The position numbers were made by a program, and so were the translations under genes. From the NCBI RefSeq assembly GCF_022869785.1, contig NZ_CP094997.1, positions 434,001 through 498,000 of the forward strand: a stretch of 64,000 bases of DNA. The letters are read 5' to 3'. Positions 45,099 to 53,863 of the stretch are shown one piece after another (positions within the stretch are counted from its first letter, which is position 1; the number at the start of each line of letters is the position of its first letter). Origin of the DNA: Dyadobacter chenwenxiniae. GTDB taxonomy: Bacteria; Bacteroidota; Bacteroidia; Cytophagales; Spirosomataceae. The notes under the pieces were generated by a model, which was given only the letters and a program-made list of their open reading frames with translations, did no database searches and was not told the DNA's origin.

Positions 45099-45992
45099 TC
45101 ATTTGGCAACATAGCGGGAGAATTTCATAAACAGTTCAGGCAGCGCTTCGTGCTGCCCGTGGAGAATCGTGAAATAGAAATAGCGTTCGATGTTTAGCCC
45201 TTCCACATCCACAATGCGGCATTCTTTGCTTTGCAATTCCTTCAAAACGGCGTGAATGGAAAGCAGCGCCATTGCGTCGGAATGCAGCATATACAATTTC
45301 ATGCTTTCGCTGCTGCCCAGTTGCATTTCAAGGTTCAGGTCTGCAATGCTGACGCCGATCATTTTTAAGGCGTGCGCAATCACTTCCAGTGTTCCCGAGC
45401 CGGGCTCTCGCATAAGCAGCGGGATTTCCTTTAATTTTTCTGCCGAAACCGCGCCTGTTGAAGCAGTTGGATTTTTGCTGCTGGCGACCAGAACGATTTC
45501 ATCCTTCAAAAACTCAATGTATTTGATCGCAGCGTTCTTAGAAAAGCCTTCAATCACACCTAAGTCAATCTCCTTGTTTTGAAGCGCTTGTTCAATTTCC
45601 TCTGTGTTCTTGATGGTAAGCGTTACCTGAATGTTGTGAAACTTTCGGTGAAACGCAGCAAGGATCGGCGGCAGAATGTACTGTGCGGCCGTGGTGCTGG
45701 CGCCTAAGCGCAACTTTCCGCCCTGTCGCTGTGATAAATTGTTGATCTCGAACTCAATGTTGCGGTAGATCTCAAAAATTTGCTCGCTATGGTGCAAGAG
45801 GATTTCTCCCGCCTGCGTGAGCTTTACGCGCGAGCCATTTCTCTCAAATAGCTTGGTATTAAGCTGATTTTCGAGCTCATGAATGTGTTTTGTGACGGCA
45901 GGCTGGGTAATGTAAAGCTCCGCCGCAGCTTTGGTAAAGTTGAGCCGCCGGGCGACTGTGTTGAAAACCTGCAAACGAAAATCGAAGACCAT
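45099..45992 (-). CDS. LysR-family transcriptional regulator
   Basis: 297 residues. The N-terminal winged helix-turn-helix is clear (FNTVARRLNFTKAAAELYIT then QPAVTKHIHELE), followed by the linker helix and a two-lobe effector domain (GKLRLGASTTAAQYILPPIL). LysR proteins usually control a neighbouring gene and themselves. A near-identical 17-base motif is upstream of this gene and of the propeller/cytochrome gene downstream of it, which suggests both are targets. The inducer is unknown. Confidence 0.92.
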   Translation of the reverse strand: MVFDFRLQVFNTVARRLNFTKAAAELYITQPAVTKHIHELENQLNTKLFERNGSRVKLTQAGEILLHHSEQIFEIYRNIEFEINNLSQRQGGKLRLGASTTAAQYILPPILAAFHRKFHNIQVTLTIKNTEEIEQALQNKEIDLGVIEGFSKNAAIKYIEFLKDEIVLVASSKNPTASTGAVSAEKLKEIPLLMREPGSGTLEVIAHALKMIGVSIADLNLEMQLGSSESMKLYMLHSDAMALLSIHAVLKELQSKECRIVDVEGLNIERYFYFTILHGQHEALPELFMKFSRYVAK

Positions 45993-46027
45993 GGTGCAAG
46001 TTCGTGGTTAAAAATACAAATCCCTTC

Positions 46028-46044
46028 ATAATTGGCGTAATTGC
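46028..46044 (-). promoter_or_regulatory. Shared LysR-type motif, site 2
   Basis: ATAATTGGCGTAATTGC, 36 bp upstream of the LysR start in the gap shared with the divergent DUF1801 gene. Confidence 0.42.
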
Positions 46045-46073
46045 AATGCCTTACTTAACCCAATAATGCGATC

Positions 46074-46475
46074 ATGCCGACTAAAAAGGACCAGGAACCG
46101 ATAGTTAAGACTAAAAAACCAAGTAATGCCGAGCAGGTTGCGGCATATATGGAGGAGCTGCAACATCCGCTAAAAGCTGAGATCGAGGCAATCCGGAGCA
46201 TTATCAAAGACGCCAATCCCGAAATCAAGGAGCGGATCAAATGGAACGCCCCCAGCTATTACACCACCTCTGACCTGCTGACATTCAACCCAAGACTGCA
46301 AACAAAAGTGCACCTGGTCTTCCATCACATAGCCATCGTGCAGATCGCTTCGGAATTTCTGGAAGGCGATTACAAGGACAGAAGGATGATGTATTTTACC
46401 GATATGGCCGATGTTGAGGCAAAGAAAGTGCTTTTGCAGACGATCTTGAACCAGTATGTCAGGTTGGTGGGGTAA
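46074..46475 (+). CDS. DUF1801 protein
   Basis: 133 residues with the DUF1801/YdhG-like pattern: PLKAEIEAIRSIIKDANPEIKERIKWNAPSYY-type sequence and a later LVFHHIAIVQI strand. It is a small cytosolic protein related to the frataxin-fold YdhG group, of unknown role. It is divergent from the LysR gene and convergent with the next. Confidence 0.87.
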   Translation: MPTKKDQEPIVKTKKPSNAEQVAAYMEELQHPLKAEIEAIRSIIKDANPEIKERIKWNAPSYYTTSDLLTFNPRLQTKVHLVFHHIAIVQIASEFLEGDYKDRRMMYFTDMADVEAKKVLLQTILNQYVRLVG

Positions 46476-46488
46476 TAACCTTTCTAGG

Positions 46489-46863
46489 TTAAGGTCTGCT
46501 TCTCCGCTTGATCGTATCAGGCATAACTGCACCGCCGGTTCTGATTGTCTTTTTGTTGCGTTTAACTGTGTAAGATCCGGTGGTATCCGCGTCGGGGCGA
46601 CCGGTGCTGCTTCTTCCGTCTATCGTTCCTGTGGTGCTCACATTTCCATTGTCGTTCAGAATCGGGCCGCTTTCTGCATTGGAAGAGTCTTTAATGATGG
46701 CCGATACGTCAGAAGTGTCGGTGCTTGTCTTCGCACGTGATGACTTTTTCTGAAAAGTCCGTTCTGATTTTTTAGATTCCGTTTTACTTTCCCTTGATTG
46801 AGAAAATGCAACGGCGGGTGCCATCAGCACCAATGTTATCAATAATACTTTCAGCGTTTTCAT
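46489..46863 (-). CDS. Exported low-complexity hypothetical protein
   Basis: 124 residues: signal peptide MKTLKVLLITLVLMAPAVAFS, then a Ser/Lys/Thr-rich hydrophilic chain with no predicted fold. It may be disordered and cell-surface associated. No family is recognised. Confidence 0.6.
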   Translation of the reverse strand: MKTLKVLLITLVLMAPAVAFSQSRESKTESKKSERTFQKKSSRAKTSTDTSDVSAIIKDSSNAESGPILNDNGNVSTTGTIDGRSSTGRPDADTTGSYTVKRNKKTIRTGGAVMPDTIKRRSRP

Positions 46864-46940
46864 TGGTTTTTGGTCATTTTGGTTTTAAGCATTGTATATC
46901 CTGCAATATGTAAAATACCGTTCCAGTCCGGTGCTCATAT

Positions 46941-48168
46941 AATTCGGGTTACTGGCCGCAATGGGTGACGGTGCATTTGGAAAAGGCATTGGATCGGTTG
47001 GCTCCAAGCGACTCAATGATCCGCATTGCCCGGTTAGAGATTGATCTGGAAATTTTAGAAGCGGAGCATTTCGGGGAAGGCTTCCCGGAGCGCATGGAAA
47101 AGCTGCTTGCCGATCGCTTGCAGGAAATTATACATTCCAAAAGTATTGACCAGTCAATTAGTAATAATAGTATGGTTGAGCGTGACTTGCTGATTGATTT
47201 TCTTAGAACAGGCACGCTTCCATGGTGGTCACAATCGTGCAAAAATACTGAGTTTAACCAAATTTTAAGCACGCTGTCAAGAGAAAAACCGGACGAAATA
47301 CGGGGCCTGTTTCTCACTGTTATCCGGGAAAAGGATTCGTTGCTGTGGCTGCTATATCAACTTGACATTCAGTTGCTTATTGACGTTATAAATGCACTTT
47401 TTAAGCCAAATAGGGAGTGGACGGAAGTGGAGAAACAAACTGGTGCATTACTGGATCACAATCAGCATTTGACTGAAAGTGAGAAAAACAGATTGAGGGT
47501 TTGGCTGCTATTGGCACATCTGGATGAGCAAGAAAATCTCAATGCTGCATCCAGCCTGCGAGCGGTTGAGAAGCAATTTTTGCCTTCTTTTCAACAAATC
47601 GAATGGAAACAGCCCGCAGCATTTCTATCGGACAAAAATGCTATGGCCGGTCCCCGGCGGAAGCACGAAGATGCATTTAATTAGGAAGAAGAATTTGCGG
47701 AAGAGCAAACAAAATTTGTGATCCGGTGTGCTGGAATCGTGCTTATTGCCCCTTTTTTGCCGCAGCTATTCAAACAGCTAAACCTGCTGACCCCGGAAGG
47801 CGCAGCATTTAAAGATGAACAAGCAGCATTCCGGGCAGTTGCGCTTTTAGGATATATAGGAAGAGGGAAAACGCTTATTCCGGAACACGATCTCGTTCTC
47901 GAAAAATTGCTTTGCGGGGTCCCGATGCACGAACCTGTGCCACTGGATTGCGCGCTGACATCGATCCAAATCCAAGAAACAGAACAACTGCTTGATGCCA
48001 TGGTTACGCATTGGCATGTGTTGAGATCTGTCGCAGGACTTCGGGAAGGCTTTTTTTGAGCGTGAGGGAATCTTGCAGGATATGGGCAGCTTCTGGTTGC
48101 TGAGGGTCGAAAGAAGATCCTATGACGTGCTGTTCGATCACAAGCCGCCGCCCTGGGGTTTCCGCGTA
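46941..48168 (+). pseudogene. Broken contractile-injection-system tape-measure-type gene
   Basis: The region reads as the CIS tape-measure family I recall: an N-terminal LEKALDRLAPSDSMIRIARLEIDLE, repeats of acidic helices, LPQLFKQLNLLTPEGAAF, and the C-terminal LREGFFEREGILQ ... LLRVERRSYDVLFDH then PPPWGF. Three lesions are seen. No start codon precedes the homologous region (a stop lies at 46911). An in-frame TAG is at 47682-47684. One extra T in the seven-T run at 48051-48057 shifts the frame. The final WGF joins directly to a DUF4157 sequence. Only about 400 residues are represented. No sheath, tube, baseplate or ATPase gene is in the window. Confidence 0.68.
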
Positions 48169-48894
48169 GTGGGTAACGACGTGTTTTTCAATGAGGGTAA
48201 ATTCTCGCCTGGAACGGATTCCGGGAAGCGGCTTTTAGCGCACGAACTTACACATACCATGCAGCAAAGCGGCAATGTTCGCAGGCTGGTTAATACAAGG
48301 AGTGTAACCTGCCACGAGACCGGACTTATTAATCCCAACCTGACCGGCGCCGAGGCGGTGCAGGCGATAGCGGTTGCGGATGCAGAAGCTGTGCGGGTCC
48401 TGCAAAATGCAGAAGATATATTACAAAATGCGCTGAATGACGTGGTCGCCGGAAACCCGGCCGATCCGGCACTTAACTTGATCTTGCAGGAAGAGCTCGG
48501 CCTGGATCTGGACAACACGGGCGATCGCAGACAAATCAGGATTGCCATATCGCGCATTGCCCGTGTCAGGACTACTTTGGAAAGTGGTTATCTGCGTTAT
48601 ATGTGCCGTGGCGGAAATAATGTAAGCCTGGTCGGATGTTCGGCAACATCTTGTGATAACGACACTTTTGCTTTTACGTGTCCCGGTAACAGGCTCGTTG
48701 TGTTATGCCAGCATTTTTGGGATTCTCCGGGTGAACGTGCCGGGACAATTCTTCACGAAGTCTTTCACATTTGGTTTGATATGGACCATGGTAACCAAAC
48801 CAAATTCGCGAACGCAACTTGTCTGGAAGGTTTTGTGCGAAGAGCGGACGGACAGGCTGTGGGGGATTTTTCCTGTGCAGCAGGAGCACATTAA
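48073..48894 (+). CDS. DUF4157 (eCIS core) protein fused to a tape-measure tail
   Basis: Residues 1-30 are the tail of the broken tape-measure gene; from about residue 31 (VVGNDVFFNEGKFSPGTDSG) the sequence is the second half of a DUF4157 domain with the metal-site-like AHELTHTMQQ. The N-terminal half of that domain is missing, so the join near 48162 looks like a deletion. The remaining 200 residues are helical and then Cys-containing (YMCRGGNNVSLVGCSATSC), with a second HEVFHIWFDMDHG, a second HExxH-like site. DUF4157 proteins are linked with extracellular injection systems and may be cargo. The true start is uncertain. Confidence 0.65.
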   Translation: MQDMGSFWLLRVERRSYDVLFDHKPPPWGFRVVGNDVFFNEGKFSPGTDSGKRLLAHELTHTMQQSGNVRRLVNTRSVTCHETGLINPNLTGAEAVQAIAVADAEAVRVLQNAEDILQNALNDVVAGNPADPALNLILQEELGLDLDNTGDRRQIRIAISRIARVRTTLESGYLRYMCRGGNNVSLVGCSATSCDNDTFAFTCPGNRLVVLCQHFWDSPGERAGTILHEVFHIWFDMDHGNQTKFANATCLEGFVRRADGQAVGDFSCAAGAH

Positions 48895-48923
48895 GAGGAT
48901 AGCCAAAATTTTACAGGATTTCG

Positions 48924-49397
48924 ATGAAAACAAATCGCATATCTGCTTCCCGGCAAAGCAATGCCGCGCAGGAATTGGAGGCCTCAGAAACATGGGCAAG
49001 CTCTCCGCAAAACATGCAGATCCCGATGGACACCACTCTTTTACAGCGGGCGCCGACCGCAACCCAGGCAAAAGCCAGTGATGAAGGCTGGGAGAACGAC
49101 GTAGAATCTTTTGCCAAACGGCTGGCGGAACATCATTTGTCCAACGAAAGGGGCATTTCTGATAAGATCGAAAAAGCCCGGCGACTCTCGGCAGCCAGCT
49201 CGAAAACGCACGAATGTGAACTTTCCACCGAGGGCGGATTAACTGTCCGGACACTGTGGCAAACGGAGACAAATGTAGCCATAGCCAAATCCTGCATTCA
49301 GGACGACTGTAAGGCCTGTGCTTATAATTACACGGTGAGCGATGCAGGCGAGCTGAATTTCAGCCTGATCAAATGCTGGTTAATCGCTCCTTTTTGA
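48924..49397 (+). CDS. Hypothetical protein next to the DUF4157 gene
   Basis: 157 residues, no signal peptide. The first 60 residues are polar and disordered-looking with Gln/Ala-rich stretches. The C-terminal half has paired cysteines (SCIQDDCKACAYNY) that could bind metal or form disulfides. It lies 29 bp after the DUF4157 protein on the same strand. No family is recognised; a role as a cargo-related protein is only suggested by position. Confidence 0.58.
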   Translation: MKTNRISASRQSNAAQELEASETWASSPQNMQIPMDTTLLQRAPTATQAKASDEGWENDVESFAKRLAEHHLSNERGISDKIEKARRLSAASSKTHECELSTEGGLTVRTLWQTETNVAIAKSCIQDDCKACAYNYTVSDAGELNFSLIKCWLIAPF

Positions 49398-49462
49398 GGA
49401 GTTCAGCAACTTAATTATTAAATTGATCTTTGTAATCAACACTTCACTTAACAAACACAGCC

Positions 49463-51529
49463 ATGCCTGAGGATAATGCCTTATACACCTATCGCAACGG
49501 GAAAAAAGTTGCCTTATACAAAAAAGACGATCAGTTTGTAGCCCGCAATTCTGCTGAAAACATTGTCAATCTGGGTATCGACCGGATCGAAAAGGTTTCG
49601 CCCTCTGCATTTCGTGCAACGGTTTCGCCCGACAAGCTGGACGAAGTAATGGTTGAAAGCCGGGCCCTTGCGCCCACGCACCATGCTTACCAGTTGCAGG
49701 AGACGAAGCAGGAGTTTCTGATTACAGACCGCATTATGGTTACTTTTAAAGACAAGCCAACGCCGGAACATTTGTCTGCATTCATCGCAAAATATGCCCT
49801 GATGATCAAAAACCAGTACAGCGATGTGGATTTCCTTTTCCAGCTGACCAACCAGTCTGGTATGAACCCGGTTAAAATGATAGTAAAGATCAATGAAGAA
49901 GAACCGTCCGTGCAGATTGCAGAACATGATCTGATACAGCGGGTTACCAAATATCTGACATTGCCCGCCGATACATCCTATGATCTGCAATGGCATTTAC
50001 ACACCCACACACCATCTGCCACAAATTTTGACCCGCGTTGTTCAAGCCGTTGCGAGGAAGCCTGGCAGTTACTTGCAAATTTCGGCAGTGAGGATGTCGT
50101 TATCGGGCTTGCCGACGATGGCTGCAAGCTGGATCACGATGATTTTAATTCGTCGGGCAAATTTGCAGGCTGGGGTTATTTTGTGAACGATATTTTGGTT
50201 AAAAAAACAGATATAGGAGCCGATCCAAACGGAATGTATGCACCTGGAAACAATCACGGGACTTCCTGTGCAGGTGTAATAGCAGGCGAGGTGGATGGCA
50301 CATTAACCGTAGGTGCCGCGCCTGCATGCAAGCTTTTACCGATCAAATGGGAATCGTCTGATGACGGAGGGCTGTACATTGATGACAACAAAATGATGCT
50401 TGCACTCCAATACATATCAGATAAGGTCGATGTCTTTTCCAATTCCTGGGGAAGCTCCCCCGAAATGAATTTCAGCCAGCAAGTCGTAAACCGGATCAGA
50501 TCCCTCGCCTTAACAGGTGGCAGGCGGGGAAAAGGGATCGTTTTCTTATGGGCTTCGGGCAACGAAAATTGTCCTATTCAGTATTCGGGAACACAGAACA
50601 TTCCTTTCGATCACGGGGTGCGTATGCAGGGCAATTCACTGGTTTGGGTTGGGGTTCAAAAAAGTAAGGTCTTTTCGCATAATCTGATTGATATCCCCGG
50701 TGTCATGCATATTGCGGCACTGGCGAGCACGGCGCAACGCAGCCATTATTCCAATTACGGGCCGGGTATTTCGCTCACAGTGCCGACCAACAATGTGCAC
50801 ACCTATTACCGGCTGGCCGTGGAAGGAAAAGGCGTGGTTACTACAACGGGCGACAGCATAGCGGCTGTTACCGAGGATTTTGGAGGGACGTCCAGCGCCA
50901 CGCCGCTTACAGCCGGAATTGCAGGACTGGTCATTTCGGCTAACCCGGACCTGAGCGCACTCGAAGTGGTGTCCGTTTTGCAAAGCACGGCTTCCCGGGA
51001 TCTGAACGAAACACCGTATCCGAGAACACCGCCGGCCAACTTTGATAATGATACTTCCTGGGATATTTCACCCGTATTTCCGTCAGATTTCCAGGGAAAT
51101 GGACATGCCGATGGAACTTGGAGCCCATGGTATGGCTTTGGCAGGGTGGATGCATTCGAAGCGGTGAAAAAGGCGCTTGCCATTCGGTTGGGAGGCAGTG
51201 AACCGGTGGTTCCGGCGGTGAAAATCCGGTCTGCCGTGGTAAATCCTGCCGGTAATGATCATAATAAGGAGAAAGTGACGCTGGAAAATCAGAGTAATGT
51301 GCCTGTTTCCATTGAAGGCTGGGCATTGGTTGACAAAAATAACCGGGTGCAGGTCTTAACAGGCTCCATTCCGCCGGTTTCAAGTATGAGCATTGATTTA
51401 AAAAAAAATAAAATAATCCTGGCCAACACGGGCGGCACGATCATCCTCAAAGACATAGCCGGAAACCAGGTTCACAGGGTCGCATACACCGGCGCACAGG
51501 TGCAGCCCGGCATGGAACTTGTTTTCTGA
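49463..51529 (+). CDS. S8 subtilisin-like serine protease with C-terminal lamin-tail-like domain
   Basis: 688 residues. The catalytic triad is Asp near 217 (GLADDGCKLDHDDF), His near 264 (NNHGTSCAGVIAG) and Ser near 476 (GGTSSATPLTAGIAG). A long N-terminal propeptide-like region (about 1-180) has no classical signal peptide, which is unusual for a secreted subtilase. Residues about 590-688 (VRSAVVNPAGNDHNKEKVTLEN-like start, then GWALVDKNNR) resemble a lamin-tail domain. A subtilase beside DUF4157 could be a cargo or processing protease of an injection system, but this is inference. Confidence 0.87.
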   Translation: MPEDNALYTYRNGKKVALYKKDDQFVARNSAENIVNLGIDRIEKVSPSAFRATVSPDKLDEVMVESRALAPTHHAYQLQETKQEFLITDRIMVTFKDKPTPEHLSAFIAKYALMIKNQYSDVDFLFQLTNQSGMNPVKMIVKINEEEPSVQIAEHDLIQRVTKYLTLPADTSYDLQWHLHTHTPSATNFDPRCSSRCEEAWQLLANFGSEDVVIGLADDGCKLDHDDFNSSGKFAGWGYFVNDILVKKTDIGADPNGMYAPGNNHGTSCAGVIAGEVDGTLTVGAAPACKLLPIKWESSDDGGLYIDDNKMMLALQYISDKVDVFSNSWGSSPEMNFSQQVVNRIRSLALTGGRRGKGIVFLWASGNENCPIQYSGTQNIPFDHGVRMQGNSLVWVGVQKSKVFSHNLIDIPGVMHIAALASTAQRSHYSNYGPGISLTVPTNNVHTYYRLAVEGKGVVTTTGDSIAAVTEDFGGTSSATPLTAGIAGLVISANPDLSALEVVSVLQSTASRDLNETPYPRTPPANFDNDTSWDISPVFPSDFQGNGHADGTWSPWYGFGRVDAFEAVKKALAIRLGGSEPVVPAVKIRSAVVNPAGNDHNKEKVTLENQSNVPVSIEGWALVDKNNRVQVLTGSIPPVSSMSIDLKKNKIILANTGGTIILKDIAGNQVHRVAYTGAQVQPGMELVF

Positions 51530-51570
51530 AAAATCCCTATATTGACGGCCTTGAATCATCAGCGTAAGCC

Positions 51571-52368
51571 ATGAATGGTCAGCAGTCGCAACTCCGAACT
51601 GTAAATGTTACCCGATATGTCACGCCTTTGCGGGAGGGCGGATCGCTTCCGGCGCTTGCCGAGGCGGACGACGAATTTTTATATGTTCTCAAGTTCCGCG
51701 GGGCAGGCCAGGGGACGAAGGCACTGATTGCGGAGCTGATCGGTGGGGAAATTGCCCGTCTGCTGGGGCTGAGGATGCCTGAAATTGTTTTTGCCAATTT
51801 GGATGAAGCCTTCGGCCGAACAGAGCCCGATGAAGAAATCCAGGATTTGCTCCGCGCGAGTACGGGCCTTAATCTGGCCATTCATTACTTGTCGGGCGCT
51901 ATCACTTTTGATCCCGTCGTGACAGCCGTAGATTCCAGGCTCGCGTCTGCAATCGTATGGCTCGACAGTCTCATTACCAATGTAGACCGCACGGCCAGAA
52001 ACACCAATATGCTTATGTGGCACAAGGAGTTATGGCTGATCGACCAGGGTGCAGCATTGTATTTTCATCATTCCTGGGATAATTGGGAAGAGCAGGCCAA
52101 GAGGCCGTTTGCGCAGGTGAAAGACCATGTATTGCTTCGTTATGCATCTGAAATAGAAGCGGTAAATGAAGAATTCAAAGCCATATTCGGTGTAGAGCAG
52201 ATCGAGGCGATTGTTTCGCTCATCCCGGATGACTGGCTTTTGCGTGATGCACCATTCGAGTCAGCCGAGGCGCATCGGCAGGGATATGTGAAATTTTTAG
52301 CGTCGCGGCTCTCCGTGTCGGATGTATTTGTTAAAGGAGCCAATGATGCAAGAGCAGCACTTATTTGA
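51571..52368 (+). CDS. HipA-like kinase-fold protein
   Basis: 265 residues. The kinase-type catalytic loop is LITNVDRTARNTNML (Asp-Arg with Asn) and the metal site WLIDQGAAL. An earlier G-rich GAGQGTKALIAELIGGEIA is the nucleotide-binding start. The length is about half that of classical HipA, as in HipA-like proteins that pair with DUF3037. The DUF3037 gene overlaps its end by about 25 bp, so they are co-expressed. The target is unknown. Confidence 0.87.
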   Translation: MNGQQSQLRTVNVTRYVTPLREGGSLPALAEADDEFLYVLKFRGAGQGTKALIAELIGGEIARLLGLRMPEIVFANLDEAFGRTEPDEEIQDLLRASTGLNLAIHYLSGAITFDPVVTAVDSRLASAIVWLDSLITNVDRTARNTNMLMWHKELWLIDQGAALYFHHSWDNWEEQAKRPFAQVKDHVLLRYASEIEAVNEEFKAIFGVEQIEAIVSLIPDDWLLRDAPFESAEAHRQGYVKFLASRLSVSDVFVKGANDARAALI

Positions 52369-52729
52369 GTACGCCGTAATCCGCGTCGTACCCAGGGTCG
52401 AGCGCGAGGAATTCATTAATGTGGGTGTGATTTTATTTTGTCCGTCAAAACGTTTTCTGGAATGTGCTTTTGAGGTGAATGCGCCTAAGCTGCGCGCACT
52501 TTCGGCTGGCATTGATCTGGACGAAGTGACTGCTTATCTGCATGCATTTCAATGGATATGTTCGGGTAAAAAAGAAGGCGGCTCTATTGCTGCATTGCCG
52601 CCTGCTTCCCGGTTTCGCTGGCTCACCGCAACGCGTAGCACGGTGGTTCAGTCTTCAAAGGTGCATCCTGGTTTTTGTCAGGACCCGGACCTGTGTTTAA
52701 GTAAACTGTTCGATCATTTGGTTAAGTAA
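52343..52729 (+). CDS. DUF3037 protein, partner of the HipA-like protein
   Basis: 128 residues from the ATG at 52343 (the next codon is also ATG). The pattern EYAVIRVVPRVEREEFINVGVILF is typical of DUF3037, with a basic/aromatic strand and helical C-terminus. DUF3037 genes commonly follow short HipA-like genes; the overlap seen here supports a functional pair. Its stop is 2 bp from the convergent LytTR gene. Confidence 0.87.
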   Translation: MMQEQHLFEYAVIRVVPRVEREEFINVGVILFCPSKRFLECAFEVNAPKLRALSAGIDLDEVTAYLHAFQWICSGKKEGGSIAALPPASRFRWLTATRSTVVQSSKVHPGFCQDPDLCLSKLFDHLVK

Positions 52730-52731
52730 CA

Positions 52732-53487
52732 TTAGCGCAGATTGAGCTGCTGTTGAACTTCCTCCTTTTTTCTTCTTGAAACTTCCACCTGCGATCCGTC
52801 CGCAAGCAGTACATACTGGTTGTTATGCGAAACCTGTTTGATATAACGGGAATTGACCAGGTGTGACTTATGTGTGCGGATGAAATTGAAATCGCCCAGC
52901 ATTTCGTCGAAGTGCTTTAATGTTTTGCTGGATACGAATGGCCTTTTACCCACCAAATGGATAGAAGTGTAGTTTTTATCGGCTTCCAGTCTTAGAATTT
53001 CGTCCAGTGTAAAAAAGAACACACCCTCGCTGGAAGGAACAGCCAGCCTGAAATCCTTAATTTCTTTTCTCTGGATGTTTTCCACCAGATTATCGAAAAG
53101 CTCCTGCTTGGGCGCCTGGATCTTTTCCCGCACTTTTTCCAGATGCCGGTCAATGGCAAATTGAAGTTCGCCCGGATCTACCGGTTTTAGCAGGTAATCC
53201 AGCGCGCTGAACCGGATTGCCTGGATGGCGTATTGGTTGTAAGCGGTAGTGAAAACGATATCATAATCGGGGTTTTTTCTTTCCATCAAAAAATCAAAAC
53301 CATTTCGGTAAGGCATTTCCACATCCAGAAAAACGATCCCGGGCTCATAGTTTTTCATAACTTCCAAAGCCTCATTTACAGATTCCGCGTGCTTGACGTC
53401 AATCTTTTCCGTCATCTGTGTCTCGAGATAATGGGCGAGGATAAGACGAGCCTTTATTTCGTCATCAATAATTAGCGCATTTATCAT
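52732..53487 (-). CDS. LytTR-family response regulator
   Basis: 251 residues from the ATG at 53487. The receiver has an acidic pair in IDDE (residues 8-9), phosphate acceptor Asp55 (VFLDVEMP), and conserved Thr/Lys later (TTAYNQYA, LLKPVD). The C-terminal LytTR DNA-binding domain has FIRTHKSHLVNSRYI. No histidine kinase lies next to it, so its partner is elsewhere. The 53488-53808 gap shows no gene. Confidence 0.92.
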   Translation of the reverse strand: MINALIIDDEIKARLILAHYLETQMTEKIDVKHAESVNEALEVMKNYEPGIVFLDVEMPYRNGFDFLMERKNPDYDIVFTTAYNQYAIQAIRFSALDYLLKPVDPGELQFAIDRHLEKVREKIQAPKQELFDNLVENIQRKEIKDFRLAVPSSEGVFFFTLDEILRLEADKNYTSIHLVGKRPFVSSKTLKHFDEMLGDFNFIRTHKSHLVNSRYIKQVSHNNQYVLLADGSQVEVSRRKKEEVQQQLNLR

Positions 53488-53808
53488 AACGTTTTCAAGT
53501 TGTAAAGGATGATGTAGTAAGTTCAAAAAATGCTTGGCAGCTAGCCATATTTGGAGAGAGAAGGGTCCCGGTTGCCGGAATTATAATCCAATTCGGTTTT
53601 ACCAGATTCATTACGCAGCCATTGATTTGAACGTTTGAGCCATCATTTATTGAAATTGATTAGCAGTTGACGGGCAACGATTCCTGTAAAGGAAAAGGTT
53701 GATCCACGTGTTTGCCTTTTTTTTCGGAAGTATAATTAAGAGAAAAACATGAAAAGGCATGAGCGCAACCATTAAAAGGCCGGTAACATTTATTTAAAGG
53801 CTAAACGT

Positions 53809-53840
53809 AAAAAACCCTGTCATCATAGCGATAACAGGGC
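53809..53840 (-). terminator. Terminator of the glgE-treS-glgB-SDR operon
   Basis: On the minus strand, CCCTGT / ACAGGG pairs around a short loop and is followed by six T. It lies 24 bp after the SDR stop. Confidence 0.85.
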
Positions 53841-53863
53841 TTGTATTTTTCGAAACACAGTTT

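Noticed and set aside
47682..47684. TAG in the tape-measure remnant read as a recoded codon.
   Set aside because: The same gene lacks a start and has a frameshift and a fused end, so ordinary decay is simpler.
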